Source of the DNA: Chrysomallon squamiferum
Taxonomy: Eukaryota; Mollusca; Gastropoda; Neomphalida; Peltospiridae
Reading direction: 5' to 3'
DNA length: 64,000 nucleotides
NCBI GenBank assembly: GCA_012295275.1
Contig: CM022676.1
Span: forward strand, 13,768,379 to 13,832,378
The notes under the pieces were generated by a model. The model did no database searches and was not told where the DNA came from. It worked only from the letters and a program-made list of their open reading frames with translations. Shown piece after piece: positions 11,001 through 23,475 of this stretch. Position 1 is the first letter of the stretch; every line of letters starts with the position of its first letter. Made by a program: the position numbers and the translations under genes.

Positions 11001-11271
11001 CCTGGACATTATAACAGGATACATTTTTCCTTTTGTTTTGGATAATGTTGGCTGAGTGCATACAAATGTGATTTCAGTGCATCTGTATTGCACACACTTC
11101 TGTGACAGCATGTGGACTAGGCATAGCGGTGTGCGATATGACAAATGGTGTTCTTTTCATTAACGAAAGCGACAGGGCATTCACATCTAACATATTACCA
11201 ACTTTTATAACTGCATTTTAATTTATTTGGAAGCAACAGCATTTACATAAACTTGCTAAACTTTTTTGGTT

Positions 11272-11421
<150 letters not shown>

Positions 11422-11969
11422 CTGTTACAATTGCTATAATACAGCGATGCCATTATAATTATTTCATCTGTACTGTCTATATTACTTTTATTTATTTTGC
11501 AGGCAGACAAATACTAATGCATAATGTGTATTACGAGGTAATCCCACAGTTGAGTTTTGTTTTAACTGAAATTTACAAAATTAACAGCCCCTGAAAAATA
11601 TAATTATTAAAAATATCAAATAATTGTGAAGGTCAAACAGATCTGATTCAAAAAAATTCTTGTCTTGTTTTTTTTTTTTTTTTTTTTTTCTTTTGGCTCA
11701 ATTTGATTCATGATAAACCTCTGAAATGAAAATGCAATATATTTATGTCTTAAATAACTGATTGGTATAGATCTTGTGTGAAAATATTCTTTCCGATATT
11801 ATTTTCAGCAGATAAGATAGAAGTATACATTATATAAGTTCATGAAACGAGGATGAAATTATATGTCGTCTTATAGATAATATAGAATAATCAAATATCT
11901 TTTACAAAAGCGACAAACACTTCAGTAAACTCTTCATTTTGTATCTATCTTATTCTCAATCATTTTAAC

Positions 11970-12150
11970 AGGTGATTCAAATTTGATATTTGTGGCCAAA
12001 GTGGGCTGAACCACCAGTTTTCAGACCGACATATCTCAGTAAACAGCAGTCTGTTATCGTTGATGGAAAGGTTATTCCTTACCAAATCCAAATTTGTGAT
12101 TACTTTTAGCATTGGAGGTCAAATGTTCATAACCTTACTCTTCATAAGTA
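11970..12150. mobile_element. Diverged relative of the MITE-like element, copy A
   Basis: GTGGCCAAAGTGGGCTGAAC, an ACATATCTCAG segment and a later GAGGTCAAATGTTCATAACC run in the same order and spacing as the interior of the 3228-3836 element (GGCAAAAATGGGCGTGACC, TCATATCTCAG, TTTGACCTTTGCTATGACC). Termini are not recognisable. Confidence 0.4.
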
Positions 12151-12211
12151 AGCTCTAGCTTCCTGTTTTACAGTTTCTGTCGCAACAGCAATTGTTTTTT
12201 TCTTTTAACTT

Positions 12212-12490
12212 TTATTTTTTTACTAAAAAATAGACAGGGATTTCAGTTTTATTAGCTTTTCCTTTGCAAACAAGATATAAACTTGAATACGACTTTTCTG
12301 TTAAAGTTTGAAATGTACTTTCATTGTTTGTGTCGATGTCATCCATCAGTTTCTTCTCAATATTCTTTTCATTAAGTTTAATTAGGTAGTCACAGCATAC
12401 CTGGTCACATAATAGATTAGTTGTACAAGCAACTTTCTTTGTAAATATCCAAACTGACCAGTATTTTAAGACATCCACAATATTCTTCAA
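12212..12490 (-). CDS. Unidentified conserved minus-strand ORF, copy A
   Basis: A 92-codon frame encodes a Lys/Asn/Thr-rich segment with an early Cys-rich part (CTTNLLCDQVCCDYL) and an end KANKTEIPVYFLVKK. The part below 12385 is shared with copy B (28966-29190). There a 6-bp difference keeps the frame, one substitution removes the stop and the upstream part is different sequence. Frame-preserving differences hint at coding origin, but no family was recognised and it may be one exon or a relic. Confidence 0.3.
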   Translation of the reverse strand: MKNIVDVLKYWSVWIFTKKVACTTNLLCDQVCCDYLIKLNEKNIEKKLMDDIDTNNESTFQTLTEKSYSSLYLVCKGKANKTEIPVYFLVKK

Positions 12491-12782
12491 TATTCTTCAA
12501 CAGTGCATTATAAATATCTATCCTTTGTTTTAATGGTTTGGAACCACTATGTAGATTTTGAATTTTCTTTGTTTCTGTATTTATTGTTTTATTTTCATTT
12601 TCAAGTTCCTTTGCAAAAAGGTTTCTATAACAACTGGATCAGTTTGGTTTCTTCAGTTACTAATGGCGACGGTTTACTAGTTACATTCTGTTTCTCTCTT
12701 ATATCAACATTGTTACAGAACATTCAAGTCTAATAATTTTTAATAATAAAATATTACACATTTGGTGAACACTGTATATTGC

Positions 12783-12872
<90 letters not shown>

Positions 12873-14660
12873 TTTTAAAATAACAAACTGAACATACAGA
12901 AAGGAGAACATTTTAATAACTTTAAAAATGATTTATATACAAATCATTAACAAATGTAACTATTTTAAACATAAAAGATTCACTTAAAAGAATAAAAGAA
13001 AAAAGTAAAAGCGTTATTGTCAGTGTTGAAATTCGAAACATTCCGTATGTGCATAATTAAGACGTTTACATGGAGCATGGATATTAAAGCATTTCACACA
13101 TAGTTTCTATAATGTTATGAAATGTACTCGCGCCCAGAATTAATCTCGAACAATAACTTTTTTTTTTTTTTTTTGTATGTTACAAATCGTTTTACAAAAA
13201 ACAAAATCGTATAACAACAAGAAAAAAAACAAAATAAAAAATTATGTTTTTATCTTTATCTTACCGTTAGCTCTGGTTGATAACCGTCTCCAATTTTTTA
13301 GCAGAAATAATAATAATAAATAAATAGATAACTAACTAAATAAATAATAACCTTTGAAATTAATATATTGCATCATTGTATTATTTTAAAGATTAGTCTC
13401 ATAATACAGATGAGTTTATTTTAGCCGTTTTAACGCGAATAGCGAAAACCTGGCATCTTAGTAAGGCACGCCATGCTGTACGAGTGCGTGAAAGAACATA
13501 AAATACAAGTTAGGCACACGTCAAAATTCAGAGTGTTTTAATGACATCTCCAAACGAAAATTTAACTTTGAACAGACTAAATTCAAACAGAGAAAAATTT
13601 CAATTAAAATAAATAAAGTAGAAATAACACCACAATTGAAATTTGAAACTGTTTAAATATGGAACAAAAAAAAGTACATTAAAGCACTTAACGTTTAACA
13701 ATGAATTTCAATAATTTTATAAATATTAAAACACTTTAATAACTGTAAGAATACTAACAACCAACGTCAACACTTTTCTTATAAAAATGTGTTCTTTCTG
13801 AAATGCTTTGAAATGTACTGAAAATATACCAGCATTCTAACTGATGAGTTACTTCTGATTTGTAATTCTAACAGGTATTTGGCACATGTATACTAATACA
13901 CTGTTTAATTACAAATGATAAAAAGAAACACAGTTTTAAATTCTTTCCAATTATTCTAAAAGTAACTGTCAAAATGTTATAAGATCAGTCTTTCACACTA
14001 AATAAAATATTGTATTTAGTTGCAAATTAAATTCTAGAAATATACATATGTATTATATTTCATTTAGAAAAACTTAAAAACACTAGAATCATTTTAATAC
14101 ATATATAAATATACAAAGTAAGTTATAATACTAATAATACTAATACTAATAATAACAACAGTAACAATAGTAATAATAATAATAATAATGATAATATTGA
14201 GGATAAAACCCAAAGAAAGAAACAAGAATATAATTTAGATTGCTGTCAGTATTTTATACATCTCATATCTCCGTGTTTATCTATCTCTGAGGAGTCTGTA
14301 GATCTACAGCAAACCAGTGATGACTAAAGTGTTGATAAACCTGAAGAAAGATAAAATAAAGATAAAATGATAAACAAAGAATTATTAGACACACGGAAAT
14401 AGATAAGCACAGACACAGACAAGAAAGGCATACAGACATAAAAAAAGACAACATATGTAGATAAACATCATTACATACACTGATACAGGCACATTTTTAC
14501 ATGTACATATAGATAATACATATACACATACATACACAAGTACTTGAAGACAGTCCGACAGAAAAGTAGATATACAGAATCACAGAAACATACAGACTGA
14601 GCGATACTAGACATAGGTACAGATGATACATGCAGATATACTGAGAGGAAAGCTGATAAA
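12491..14660. other. Unique non-coding region of contig 1
   Basis: Starts where homology between blocks A and B ends. Very AT-rich, with a long (CT)n array, T/A runs and ATT/AAT-rich sequence near 14130-14190. No coding exon, RNA gene or transposon was recognised. Confidence 0.5.
12785..12868. repeat. (CT)n microsatellite
   Basis: Uninterrupted CT dinucleotides over about 84 bp, a polypurine/polypyrimidine tract. Confidence 0.95.
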
Positions 14661-14661
14661 A

Positions 14662-14990
14662 TTAATAATACAATAAAATAACTAATAAAAAGAAAATAGT
14701 TACAAGACTACTTACGTGATTATTGCATAAATCATTGAAGAAAATGTGGAATCGCTTCCGCTTATTGGATCTAAAATAAATTAATAAATAAATAAATAAA
14801 TAAATAAATAATCCTTTAATTACTACCAAATATCTAGCAGCACACACATACTCATATCTTTCAATCACGTCTATCTCCAGAAGTGAAAGTCTTGTCCCAG
14901 TCAAGCACTTATATTCGTTGTTAATGGCCTTCAAAAATTCAAATGCTGACAACAGTGAAAACTTGTTTCTCAAAGTTTTTTTTCGGTCCT
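14662..14990 (-). CDS. Possible exon(s) of unknown protein interrupted by a (TTTA)n tract
   Basis: The minus frame reads FSLLSAFEFLKAINNEYKC, then LLEIDVIERYEYVCAARYL. A TTTA tract (about 14780-14812) that keeps the frame open follows, then a TTTTAG acceptor-like site and SNKRKRFHIFFNDLCNNH ending at a GTAAGT donor near 14716. The R-x-Y/F-F-N-D-L pattern after a basic stretch is faintly like a PH domain following a RhoGEF, but this is too weak to name. Whether the TTTA tract is intronic or read through is undecided. Confidence 0.3.
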
Positions 14991-16340
14991 AGACTATTGA
15001 TTTAATTGAAATTAGCCTCCGAAAACTCAAAGCAGAGAATAGTAAGTTGTTCTTTAAGCGGAATAAAATTAACTTGCTATAGGTCATCTGTCTATGTAAG
15101 GCGAAGGGCTTCTTTACATAATATATAATTGTATACAGTCCTCAAAGAACTGCCATAGTGAACCATTAACTCTTACTCATTAGTGTTTCTTTGTATTTAC
15201 AAAGAAGTGTATTGTGGGAAACATGTTATTTGCAATTTAAATGTGATTTAAGAGAATTGTACGAATTATGCTTCTAAATATGAATACATACATACATTCA
15301 TATATAGATAGATAGCTAGATATACAGATATATGCTTATATATACAGACGTGTACATGTATGTTCATTAGAAGAAACTGCTGTAAATGTTTGAATTCTCT
15401 GAAAGTTAACCTATTTTATTGATACTTTTCAGTTTTGAATTATCAAGGTGTATCTGTGTCTGTACATACATACACACAGTCGAAACTCGTCTAACAGTCA
15501 GCTGTTCAAAACCCCACCACAAATTCACACAAAAGCATTTCCTTCTTTAAATGAGCTGTTCTGTGCAGTCACTGGTTTATAACCGCCAGCAGCCAATGTT
15601 TTTCACTGAAAATAATCAACTGAACCTACTATAATGGTCACCGTTTTTACATATTTTAATAGCTTTCCAATGGGGCTAAAAGCAGCCAGAGCCTGATGCT
15701 TGCAAAATATTTAACATGGTTTTCACTGTTGAGTGTTTAAAACCTCCTGTTTTAAAACATCCTGTTTTACATACAGGTTATGAATTCACAGAAAAACTCA
15801 TGATCAAAGAAACAACAACACTCCGTTTATGAGCAAATCTTTATCTTTTTCTCCATGCAATTCATAAAGTTTTTGTCTGCTTGTAAGCCAAATTAATAGA
15901 GTTTAAAAAACACTGATTCTGCACTGACTGGCTGAACTCTAACTGTCTACCACTAACCAGTTAAAGTGAATGCATATAACATTGGCTGGGACTTTTACTG
16001 AGACTAGGATGTCAACAATGACCACTATGTTGGTATCATCCATGTCAGTGGTATCCATCATTTTCCCGAGTCAAACACCTTCGTTATGGCTGTCTTAAGT
16101 CTGTGTTTACTCAGATTCCATAAACTTGCATAATTTACGTTAATTTAATAATGAAATGTGTTGATTAGATGAGATCATATTATATTGTGAAAAGAATAAT
16201 TTTCAAGCATTCTTGACCAGTTTTTAATAGTGGTTTTGCATATAAAGATTTCAGAGGGTTTTATTAAGAACAGTGGAAGGGGAACTGAGGTTACATGAAT
16301 GATTAGCACAAGGTTAGGGCTAACAATGTGATTATGTTAC
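14991..16340. other. Non-coding stretch, unique to contig 1
   Basis: No exon or element recognised. It contains a short ATAG/ATAC-rich tract near 15285-15350 and otherwise ordinary AT-rich sequence. Confidence 0.5.
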
Positions 16341-16344
16341 TTAC

Positions 16345-16377
16345 TGCTTGATGGTGTTGTTTCTGTTGTTGTCGATT
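16345..16377 (-). CDS. Candidate Ser/Thr-rich stalk microexon
   Basis: 33 nt bounded on the minus strand by TTTATATTAG and GTAAGT. In phase 1 it reads ESTTTETTPSS, a short mucin-like stalk of the sort found between FN3 and transmembrane exons. Its partners on this strand were not found; it lies downstream of the broken transmembrane locus at 17303-17880. Short length makes chance likely. Confidence 0.25.
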
Positions 16378-17302
16378 CTAATATAAACACATTAATATGA
16401 ATAAAATAAATAATGTGTATGAATTAAGCTTTAGTATGGTAAAAACAAGTGAAGTGGAGAAAAAACATTTTAAAAAAGAAAAACAAAAATATCCAATAGA
16501 TAATAATATTAATAATAATATTATTATTACTATAATATCAAAGGACAAGGTGATGCAAAAGGTGTAATCTGATTACTAAAACTAGACAATATCTAATTTA
16601 CAAACTATAATTTCAGATAATAAATCAGAAATATAATCAGATCAAATGTAAATATTCTGTTCCGTCTCATTAAAACATCCATACAGGACATTCCACAACA
16701 AAACACACTGACAGCACAGGTCAACAATTGGTGATTTCTGGGTTCAAACCATACATACTCAACATATGTATTGGTGAAACTTTACATATATAAAAAACCA
16801 GGTATATAATAGTAATAGTGATGCTCTGTTGAAGAAAAGAAAGAATGAAAGAAAAAATACATTTTTCACAATTTTAGTTAATATATATTAATCTGTCATG
16901 GAAGTTCTTACTGCAAACATTATATTCAAAACTGTTAAAAAGTGTTTATAAAAGGTTTTACAGTATAATAAAACAGCATATTTGTATTTATGTCACTCTG
17001 TGTGCAATGTGTGAAAGACAGGCATCAAGCTGTAACTTTATTTATGTTAATAAGCATATTACTCAATGTGCAAGTAAAACAGTCAACATAGTATAAACTT
17101 CTTTTAAAAGCTTTTTTTTTTTTTTTTTTTTTTGCTATATCAGAATTAAAAGATAGAAATAAAGCTATTCCTTGATTAGTTAAGCAGAATCCACAAACAA
17201 TCACTGGCATCTAGAAATTATCTGAAATAATGAAAAATGTAGCTAAGTATACTGAGCTGAAGCAAATAAAAAACAAATTAAATTTGGAACTGCTTCATTT
17301 GT

Positions 17303-17880
17303 TTATAATTTGATTTTCACATCAATAGTAGTAATATGTTTTGTTTTCTGATGATCAACATTATTGTAATTCTGTCTGTTAGGATGTTGGCTCTCTGCTG
17401 TATTGTTGCTCACATCAGTTTTATTCAGTAAATCAGTGACTGACTGTTGACAAACTTCAGATTTTGTGTGTTCTTTACAGACATCTTTACTGACTGGTTG
17501 ATTTGCAGGTTTTACATTTGTCTGATTATATGAGTAAATCTTCAGAACTTCCATGGTTACCAGACATATTGTGTGAAGATTCATTAGCAATCCCATCTTT
17601 GACAGACTGTGAAATTTCTACATCTTCAGTGTCATGTTTTTTGTCAGTGATCTCTTGAATGTTACAATTTTCTTCTGCTTTGATATCAACAGAAACCTCA
17701 GTTTTTAGTTTTATCATTTTTCTTTGTAGTTTTTTGGTTTCTTAGTGATATCAGACAGCATGTTATGATTATGCAAAGACCTGTGACAGTGATAACTGTA
17801 ATGAGGATAATACAAACTAAATTACAGCCAGAACCTGATCCCAGGTTTGGAGTTGTTGTAGGAACATTTGTTTAATTTCT
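17303..17880 (-). pseudogene. Transmembrane plus cytoplasmic-tail segment of a second receptor-like locus, disrupted
   Basis: Minus strand, following an acceptor-like CCTTTTTAG near 17890. A phase-1 frame has an immediate TAA, then a stalk TNVPTTTPNLGSGSGC and a hydrophobic helix (LVCIILITVITVTGLCII) with basic residues after it (RNQKTTKK). It stops shortly after. The following sequence stays open in a second frame to about 17526 (Glu/Ser-rich: AEENCNIQEITDKKHD) and then in a third to 17303 (TNVKPANQPVSKDVCKEH). One early stop and two frame changes indicate a pseudogene or consensus errors. The layout (Thr/Ser stalk, helix, acidic tail) parallels the IgSF receptor exon at 4365 and suggests an adjacent family member on the opposite strand. 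No ITIM-like motif was seen in the tail. Confidence 0.5.
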
Positions 17881-18115
17881 TTCTTTTGCTAAAAAGGAAA
17901 AATGTCATTCACTGGTCCTTCCATTCCAATAAAAAAAATTAAAGTCTGGAAATAAAAAAATTTTTGACCCTATCAAAATGATCTATCATTTTCTATGTCA
18001 ATAAAGTTATGTCTGTCACAAATGAAAATATTTATTACCTGTCACTAAAAATATAAGCAAACTGATTTTTAACTGTTCATAATGAAAACATTCAGCAATA
18101 CGTAACTGAACGAAG

Positions 18116-18315
18116 NNNNNNNNNNNNNNNNNNNNNNNNNNNNNNNNNNNNNNNNNNNNNNNNNNNNNNNNNNNNNNNNNNNNNNNNNNNNNNNNNNNNN
18201 NNNNNNNNNNNNNNNNNNNNNNNNNNNNNNNNNNNNNNNNNNNNNNNNNNNNNNNNNNNNNNNNNNNNNNNNNNNNNNNNNNNNNNNNNNNNNNNNNNNN
18301 NNNNNNNNNNNNNNN
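18116..18315. other. Assembly gap of exactly 200 N
   Basis: A fixed-length N run marks a scaffold join between contigs. True size is unknown. The sequence after the gap resumes inside the Jockey relic of block B, matching about position 1107 of block A. Confidence 1.
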
Positions 18316-18746
18316 TTTTAAATTCAGTCCAGTTGGCTTTCGTGTGAAGTTCCATTTGTGTTTGTTTATTGGTACCTCTTTCCAGTTATTTTCAGTGTTG
18401 TATGAGATGAGTATTGGTAGGTGATCGCTGTTGAGGTTGTTGAGGACTGTCCATTCACATTTAGAGGCTATTTTTTCAGACACTGTTGAGATATCAATGC
18501 ATGACCAGGTGTTGTATATGTCTGATAGGAAGGTTGGCGTGCCATCGTTCAGACATATGTGTTTGTTAAGATCCATACATTTTTCGACGATGATTCCCTG
18601 TTTGCCTGTACTAGAGGAACCCCATAGGTGGTTTCTGCTGTTGAAGTCCCCTAGTATGATGGAGTTGTCGATATATTTAGCGGGAATGCTTTTAGTGTAG
18701 TGTTCGAGTGTTATGTTGCATTGATTTTTGCCTGGGTGGGCGTCCG
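18316..18746 (-). mobile_element. Jockey-like endonuclease fragment, copy B (cut by the assembly gap)
   Basis: Matches 1107-1531 nearly exactly, including the SDHLPIL and GDFNSRNHLWG endonuclease signatures. A 2-bp insertion (CGTGTGAAG against CGTGAAG) near 18343 shifts the frame relative to copy A. The rest of ORF2 is lost in the gap. Confidence 0.85.
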
Positions 18747-19650
18747 TCGCAGAATGTTATTCACAATTCGTAACGCCTTTTATACATTTCCTCTAGGCGA
18801 TGTTGCATAAGACTGCCTACCCCTTTTGACAATATGAACTTTCCCAATCTGCTTCCGGTGAATGCAAACTTTATGAAATGGGACACTAACAACAGAAAAT
18901 GTGCTCGTAGTGTCAAGGTGAGGTTTTATTTTAAAATCTTCATAAAAGTAGTGAAATATTTGTATTATTTATTTATTTATTATTTTTGCTTTTATGATCA
19001 GCATATTTATAATTCAAATGTATGATAAGATTTTGTTGTTTCCCTTTCAAGTTTCATAGCATATATTATATATGTCGTATATATATGTCTCGGCCAATAT
19101 ATATATAAATAAATATTAAAAATAAGTAAATAAAAGTTTAAAAATTTCATAAAAAGATCGGAAATTTCCCTGTACGTTTGGAAACAATCACACCAGGGTT
19201 TTAAACTTTCGGAAACAACAATATTGCGTTCACTTCATTTTTTTTTTTTTTTAGTGATTTACACTAATAAACATTATAAAGGTATCAATGGCTGTTCATA
19301 TTACAAAACCATAATGCAGAGCACCTCTCCTAATATTTTTACCTTAAAGTTAATTTTTTCAAACTAATAAACTGAAATTATTTTTCTACAATATTAATGT
19401 ATTAACTTTTCTAGTTGGCAATGTTCTCCGTGTCAGAACCATCATAAGAGAAAATTCAGGCATACTTTGTACCCATTAAATTGGAGAAATACGGAGCTAT
19501 TTATTGAACAGAGGCAATTTGTATTGGTACGAGTTATCGTTCCTGTTGGTCCGTGCTATCTTTACTTTAGTAAACTGAGTTTATTTAATTTGTTATTTAA
19601 TTTCAGTGACTATTACAATTTACATTAACAATAATTAGCAACTACTTCAG

Positions 19651-20166
19651 GATTTGGTGTTTTGCACAAACACACACTTCAGTTATGATTTTTGCCAGTT
19701 TTCATCTTTGTACAAAACAGTAACAGATTCTGGTTACAGGTTTTCTCTGAGTATCAGTAATTTTACTCAAGATGACACTGGAACGTACAAACTGACTGTC
19801 TGTAATGAAGTTGGATGTTCTCAGTTTTCTGTGAACCTAACTGAAGCAGGTCCACCTCTTCCTCCTAAAGAGTTCCAACAAGAAAGAGAATCAACATCAG
19901 ACACAGTGTTCTTTTGTCATGGCTACCCAACTACCCAGGTGGTAATTTCAAACAAAGATTTATACTGCAGTACAAACCACAAAGTGGCTCTAACTGGATT
20001 ACTTGGAAAAGTAAATGGTTTGATGACTCAACACAAGGACAGAAAGTGTTTTATAACATCACCAGTCTCAAAGATAAAACAGTTTATGATGTGAGAATCT
20101 CAGCTGAAAACACGAGAACTTCAGATAATAGAAGTGATTATGTCACTATTCAAATAATTACAAAAG
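19651..20166 (+). pseudogene. Ig-FN3 exon of the IgSF receptor, copy B, frameshifted
   Basis: Nearly identical to 2448-2961. Two extra T residues (TTCTTTTGTC at about 19909-19918 against TTCTTGTC in copy A) shift the frame just before the FN3 tryptophan strand (SWLPNYPGG). The upstream part continues into unrelated residues and stops at about 20094, and the FN3 remainder is open only in another frame. The donor AAAAG|GTTAAC at 20167 is intact. Either copy B cannot make the FN3 domain from this exon or the assembly has a 2-base error. Its downstream transmembrane exon is intact, the mirror image of copy A. Confidence 0.75.
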
Positions 20167-20433
20167 GTTAACTAGCATCGTCTATTAATATCATCAATTT
20201 CATTTCACTTTATTGATTTATTTTTTATTTTATTATTATTTATTTATTTATTTATTGATTAATTAATTTATATAATTTCTTTTTATTTTTGGTAAACTTT
20301 TCGGAGCATTCAAAAAAAGAAGGAAAAAAGTAAAATGTATGAAAATGTTTGAAGTTCTTGGATTCTTGGATGTGTATTCAGTGTAATATATGTATATATG
20401 AAGTATATAACTATAAACATTAATAATTAAAAG

Positions 20434-21041
20434 GGGTCATTCCATGTCAAATCACCCCCCACCCAAAACAATTTAAATCCGACCGTCTCAGATAAATCTT
20501 GGTATACTTGTTGACTGTGATCCCACAGCACCAAATCAGAAATATTAGCCCAATCGGATCAGTGGTGTGGGAGATATGGCCAACTGAATTTTGTGTATTT
20601 TGGCAAAAATGGGCGTGACCACCAACATTAGAACCCTCATATCTCAGGAACTACTGGGCCAATCTTCATAAAATTGTATTGTTGAAAAGGCAATATGATA
20701 AGGATTCCAAAGCTGCCATTCTTGTTCAGTTTGGAAAATACTGGAGTATATTCCTTTTGACCTTTGCTATGACCTTGAAATTGACCGTGTGGATCACGTG
20801 ATATTGAGATGACCTTTATTGAAATTTAATCTCCCACATGTTAACTAAAACATATAAAAGTTTCCTGGGTGTAATATTTTTTGTTTAGCCACAATATAGA
20901 TTTAAAAAATGCATATACATGAAAATAACACCTTTTCAGCCATTAACATCTGATTAACGAAAATCTGAATGATCAATTCTGGATGCTAGGAATCACCACA
21001 GTTGGGTTTAATCCACTGGGTGATTTGACATGGAATGACCC
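20434..21041. mobile_element. MITE-like element, copy B
   Basis: 608-bp counterpart of 3228-3836 with the same 24-bp inverted termini and AAAG flanks (20430-20433 and 21042-21045). It differs by only a few substitutions and a 1-base A-run change, so it was duplicated with the block rather than inserted twice. Confidence 0.85.
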
Positions 21042-21083
21042 AAAGATAAAAAAAATAATAATTTAAAAACTACGCAATAAATA

Positions 21084-21284
21084 ACAATGTTTTTGCCAAT
21101 CCAAGACTGTCACCATAACCTTTGGGAGAAAAGCCAACAGTAAACACAATAAAATAGACCTACATTACAACAACACAAAAATCCCACAAGTAAACGCAGT
21201 CAAATTCCTGGGAGTCACCTTCGACAGGTGCCTTACCTTCAGAATAAGGAGTGGAAAGCTGACTACTTCATATTTGGTATTCTA
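21084..21284 (+). mobile_element. Jockey-like RT C-terminal fragment, copy B
   Basis: Same relic as 3880-4080, including the FLGVTFDRCLTF segment, apparently unchanged. Confidence 0.75.
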
Positions 21285-21485
21285 ATGCTAACTGAATTTG
21301 TATATTTTATGATAGAATCTTTTGTTAGAAATTATTAATTTTCTGAAATTAAGAGATATTTCTTTCTTAATTTATTTCCCTTCTCAAGAGGTGAAGAAGC
21401 ATTAAAAGTTTCATATTTTTTGTCATACTTTTATAATAAGCATCATTTTATTATATCTGTTTTTATTTACTACACATTTAAAAGA

Positions 21486-21579
21486 ACAAAATGTTATTAT
21501 GTATGTTATTTATCTATTACAGTTTTAGAAGAACAAAATGTTATTATGTATGTTATTTATCTATTACAGCTTCAGAAGA
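21486..21579 (+). repeat. Tandem 47-bp duplication of a 3' splice-site region, copy B
   Basis: Same two-unit structure as copy A. Acceptor AGs at 21521-21522 and 21568-21569 are both preserved, so the duplication predates the block duplication. Confidence 0.8.
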
Positions 21580-21728
21580 ACAGAGTGGTTCTAGTCCTGT
21601 GCTTGGTGCAGCTGTAGGAGGAGCTGTTGGTTCTGTGACTGTCATTGTTGTCATAGTGATGCTGATTTTGTTACTTAGAAGAGGAATATTACCTGGATTG
21701 TCCACTAAAAAATGTAATTTTTCAGCTT
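21570..21728 (+). CDS. Transmembrane and juxtamembrane exon of the IgSF receptor, copy B, intact
   Basis: 159 nt, phase 1 in and phase 1 out. It encodes a stalk ASEEQSGSSPVLG, one helix (GAVGSVTVIVVIVMLILLL), a stop-transfer RRG, then a cytoplasmic segment (LPGLSTKKCNFSA) ending at donor CTT|GTAAGA. This predicts a type I single-pass receptor with an Ig-FN3 ectodomain. Copy A differs by one T that truncates the helix. Downstream exons are the microexons at 24143 and 24418. Confidence 0.75.
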
Positions 21729-23435
21729 GTAAGAAATATATTTATTGAAAACAGGAAAAATTTAAAAAGTGTATGTATTTATTATATTTATTGTTAGTGA
21801 CTTGAATAATCAAATAAACAAAGGGATGACTTTGAAGTTTATTGTGAATTTCTTTTATTAATTTGACATCACTGACTTGTGACTAGCCCTTTGTTATCAT
21901 ATGGTTTATATTGTGCATCATATTAGTACAGCTTATGTAGTTGCATAGGATTCATTCTTTCAAATAGTTCATGCCATTCAAATTTAAGTATGTTAAGAAA
22001 AATAATGTTTCAGAATAATTATGTCGGTTTACTCCCATCTGGTAGAATCCCATTACGTCGAAAGGCTAAATGTGGTTCAGTGGTCTTATTGACATGCATG
22101 TCTTTACCTCAGTCATTATAATGAACTGTTCCAGATTATTTGGAAAGCGATTATTATTATATAAATACAGTAATATCTCACTTTAACAACCTTTTTTTTT
22201 TTAACAAATTATATAAATAGAAATTTAATAGTTAATTGCTTGAAATAAATGATATAATGCATGTTTTAAGTCTGTTTTTTGTTCGTGTTTTTGTTCATTC
22301 ATGAGCTTCTCTCAGTTGTTGATCAGCTGACACGTCATACGTGCATGTGATATTCTGATTTTCTTTTCTCTTCTGCTTCGATTTAGACTTAAACTCTTTT
22401 GTAATTTACCTTCCAGTATGTCAAAACGAATAACAGTATACCTGCAAATGCTGATAATAAAAAGAAACAGAAGACAATAACTTTAGAAACAAAATAGATT
22501 ATCTTAAATGAAACCAAAACCCACAAAGATGAACCCACAATGAGCAGCATATCATTATTTCTTAATGTATTTGTATAAATTGATTTGTAAATGATTTAGT
22601 GTTTTACTTAATATCTATAATCTATTAAATCAGTTATGTCTAAACTTCCATTTTATTTCTCCTTATTTCACCTTTTTTATGCCAAATTTCATCAGTGAGA
22701 AAGTAACCAGTTTTTAACCATAATTCTGTGTAAATTAGTCTCCCGCTTAACAATACCTCACTTAACTATTGGAAATTTGGAACCAATTACATCTTTAATC
22801 TTGGCTATTATTGTAGTATGGATATCGCTTACCATATAAAGTATGCAAATATGACAAATATCGAAATAATCTATGTATCAAATGTACTGAATGTAAATAA
22901 TTAAAAAAGAAGGTATTCATCCAAAAGTATTCCCAATAATTTGGTCCTTCGTATAAACTTTTTCAGTCATAGCCAAAGTACTTGCAGGTCATAATATCTT
23001 TAGTATACATACTATTAATATACTATGTCACATATATGATATGTGCACAATGTGAATATGTATGTGTGCATAACATAAATATGCCCAGTAGCATATGTCT
23101 TCAACATGTTTAAGCTGAATATGGTTTAATTCGAACAGTTAATGATAAAGTAACATTCATATATTATATTTACTGAATATAAATGAATGTCTCGAATGTA
23201 AAATATATATTTTTTAAATTATATTGCTGAATAAAATTAGTTATTTATAATATTTTTGTCGTTTTCTTTTACAGAAGAATTAACAAAAAAATATCGTGCC
23301 GCTTTTTGCTTTTCTTTTTTTTCTTTTTCTTTTTCTTTTTTAATAGATAGATGAAATTGATGTAAAATTGTTTATTATTGGTCTGTTGTTTTGTAACGGA
23401 AAGCAAATGTTTATGAATTAGAAATGACCAGCTTA

Positions 23436-23475
<40 letters not shown>

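Noticed and set aside
12699-12911. Arg-Glu-rich minus-strand frame
   Set aside because: Produced by the (CT)n array.
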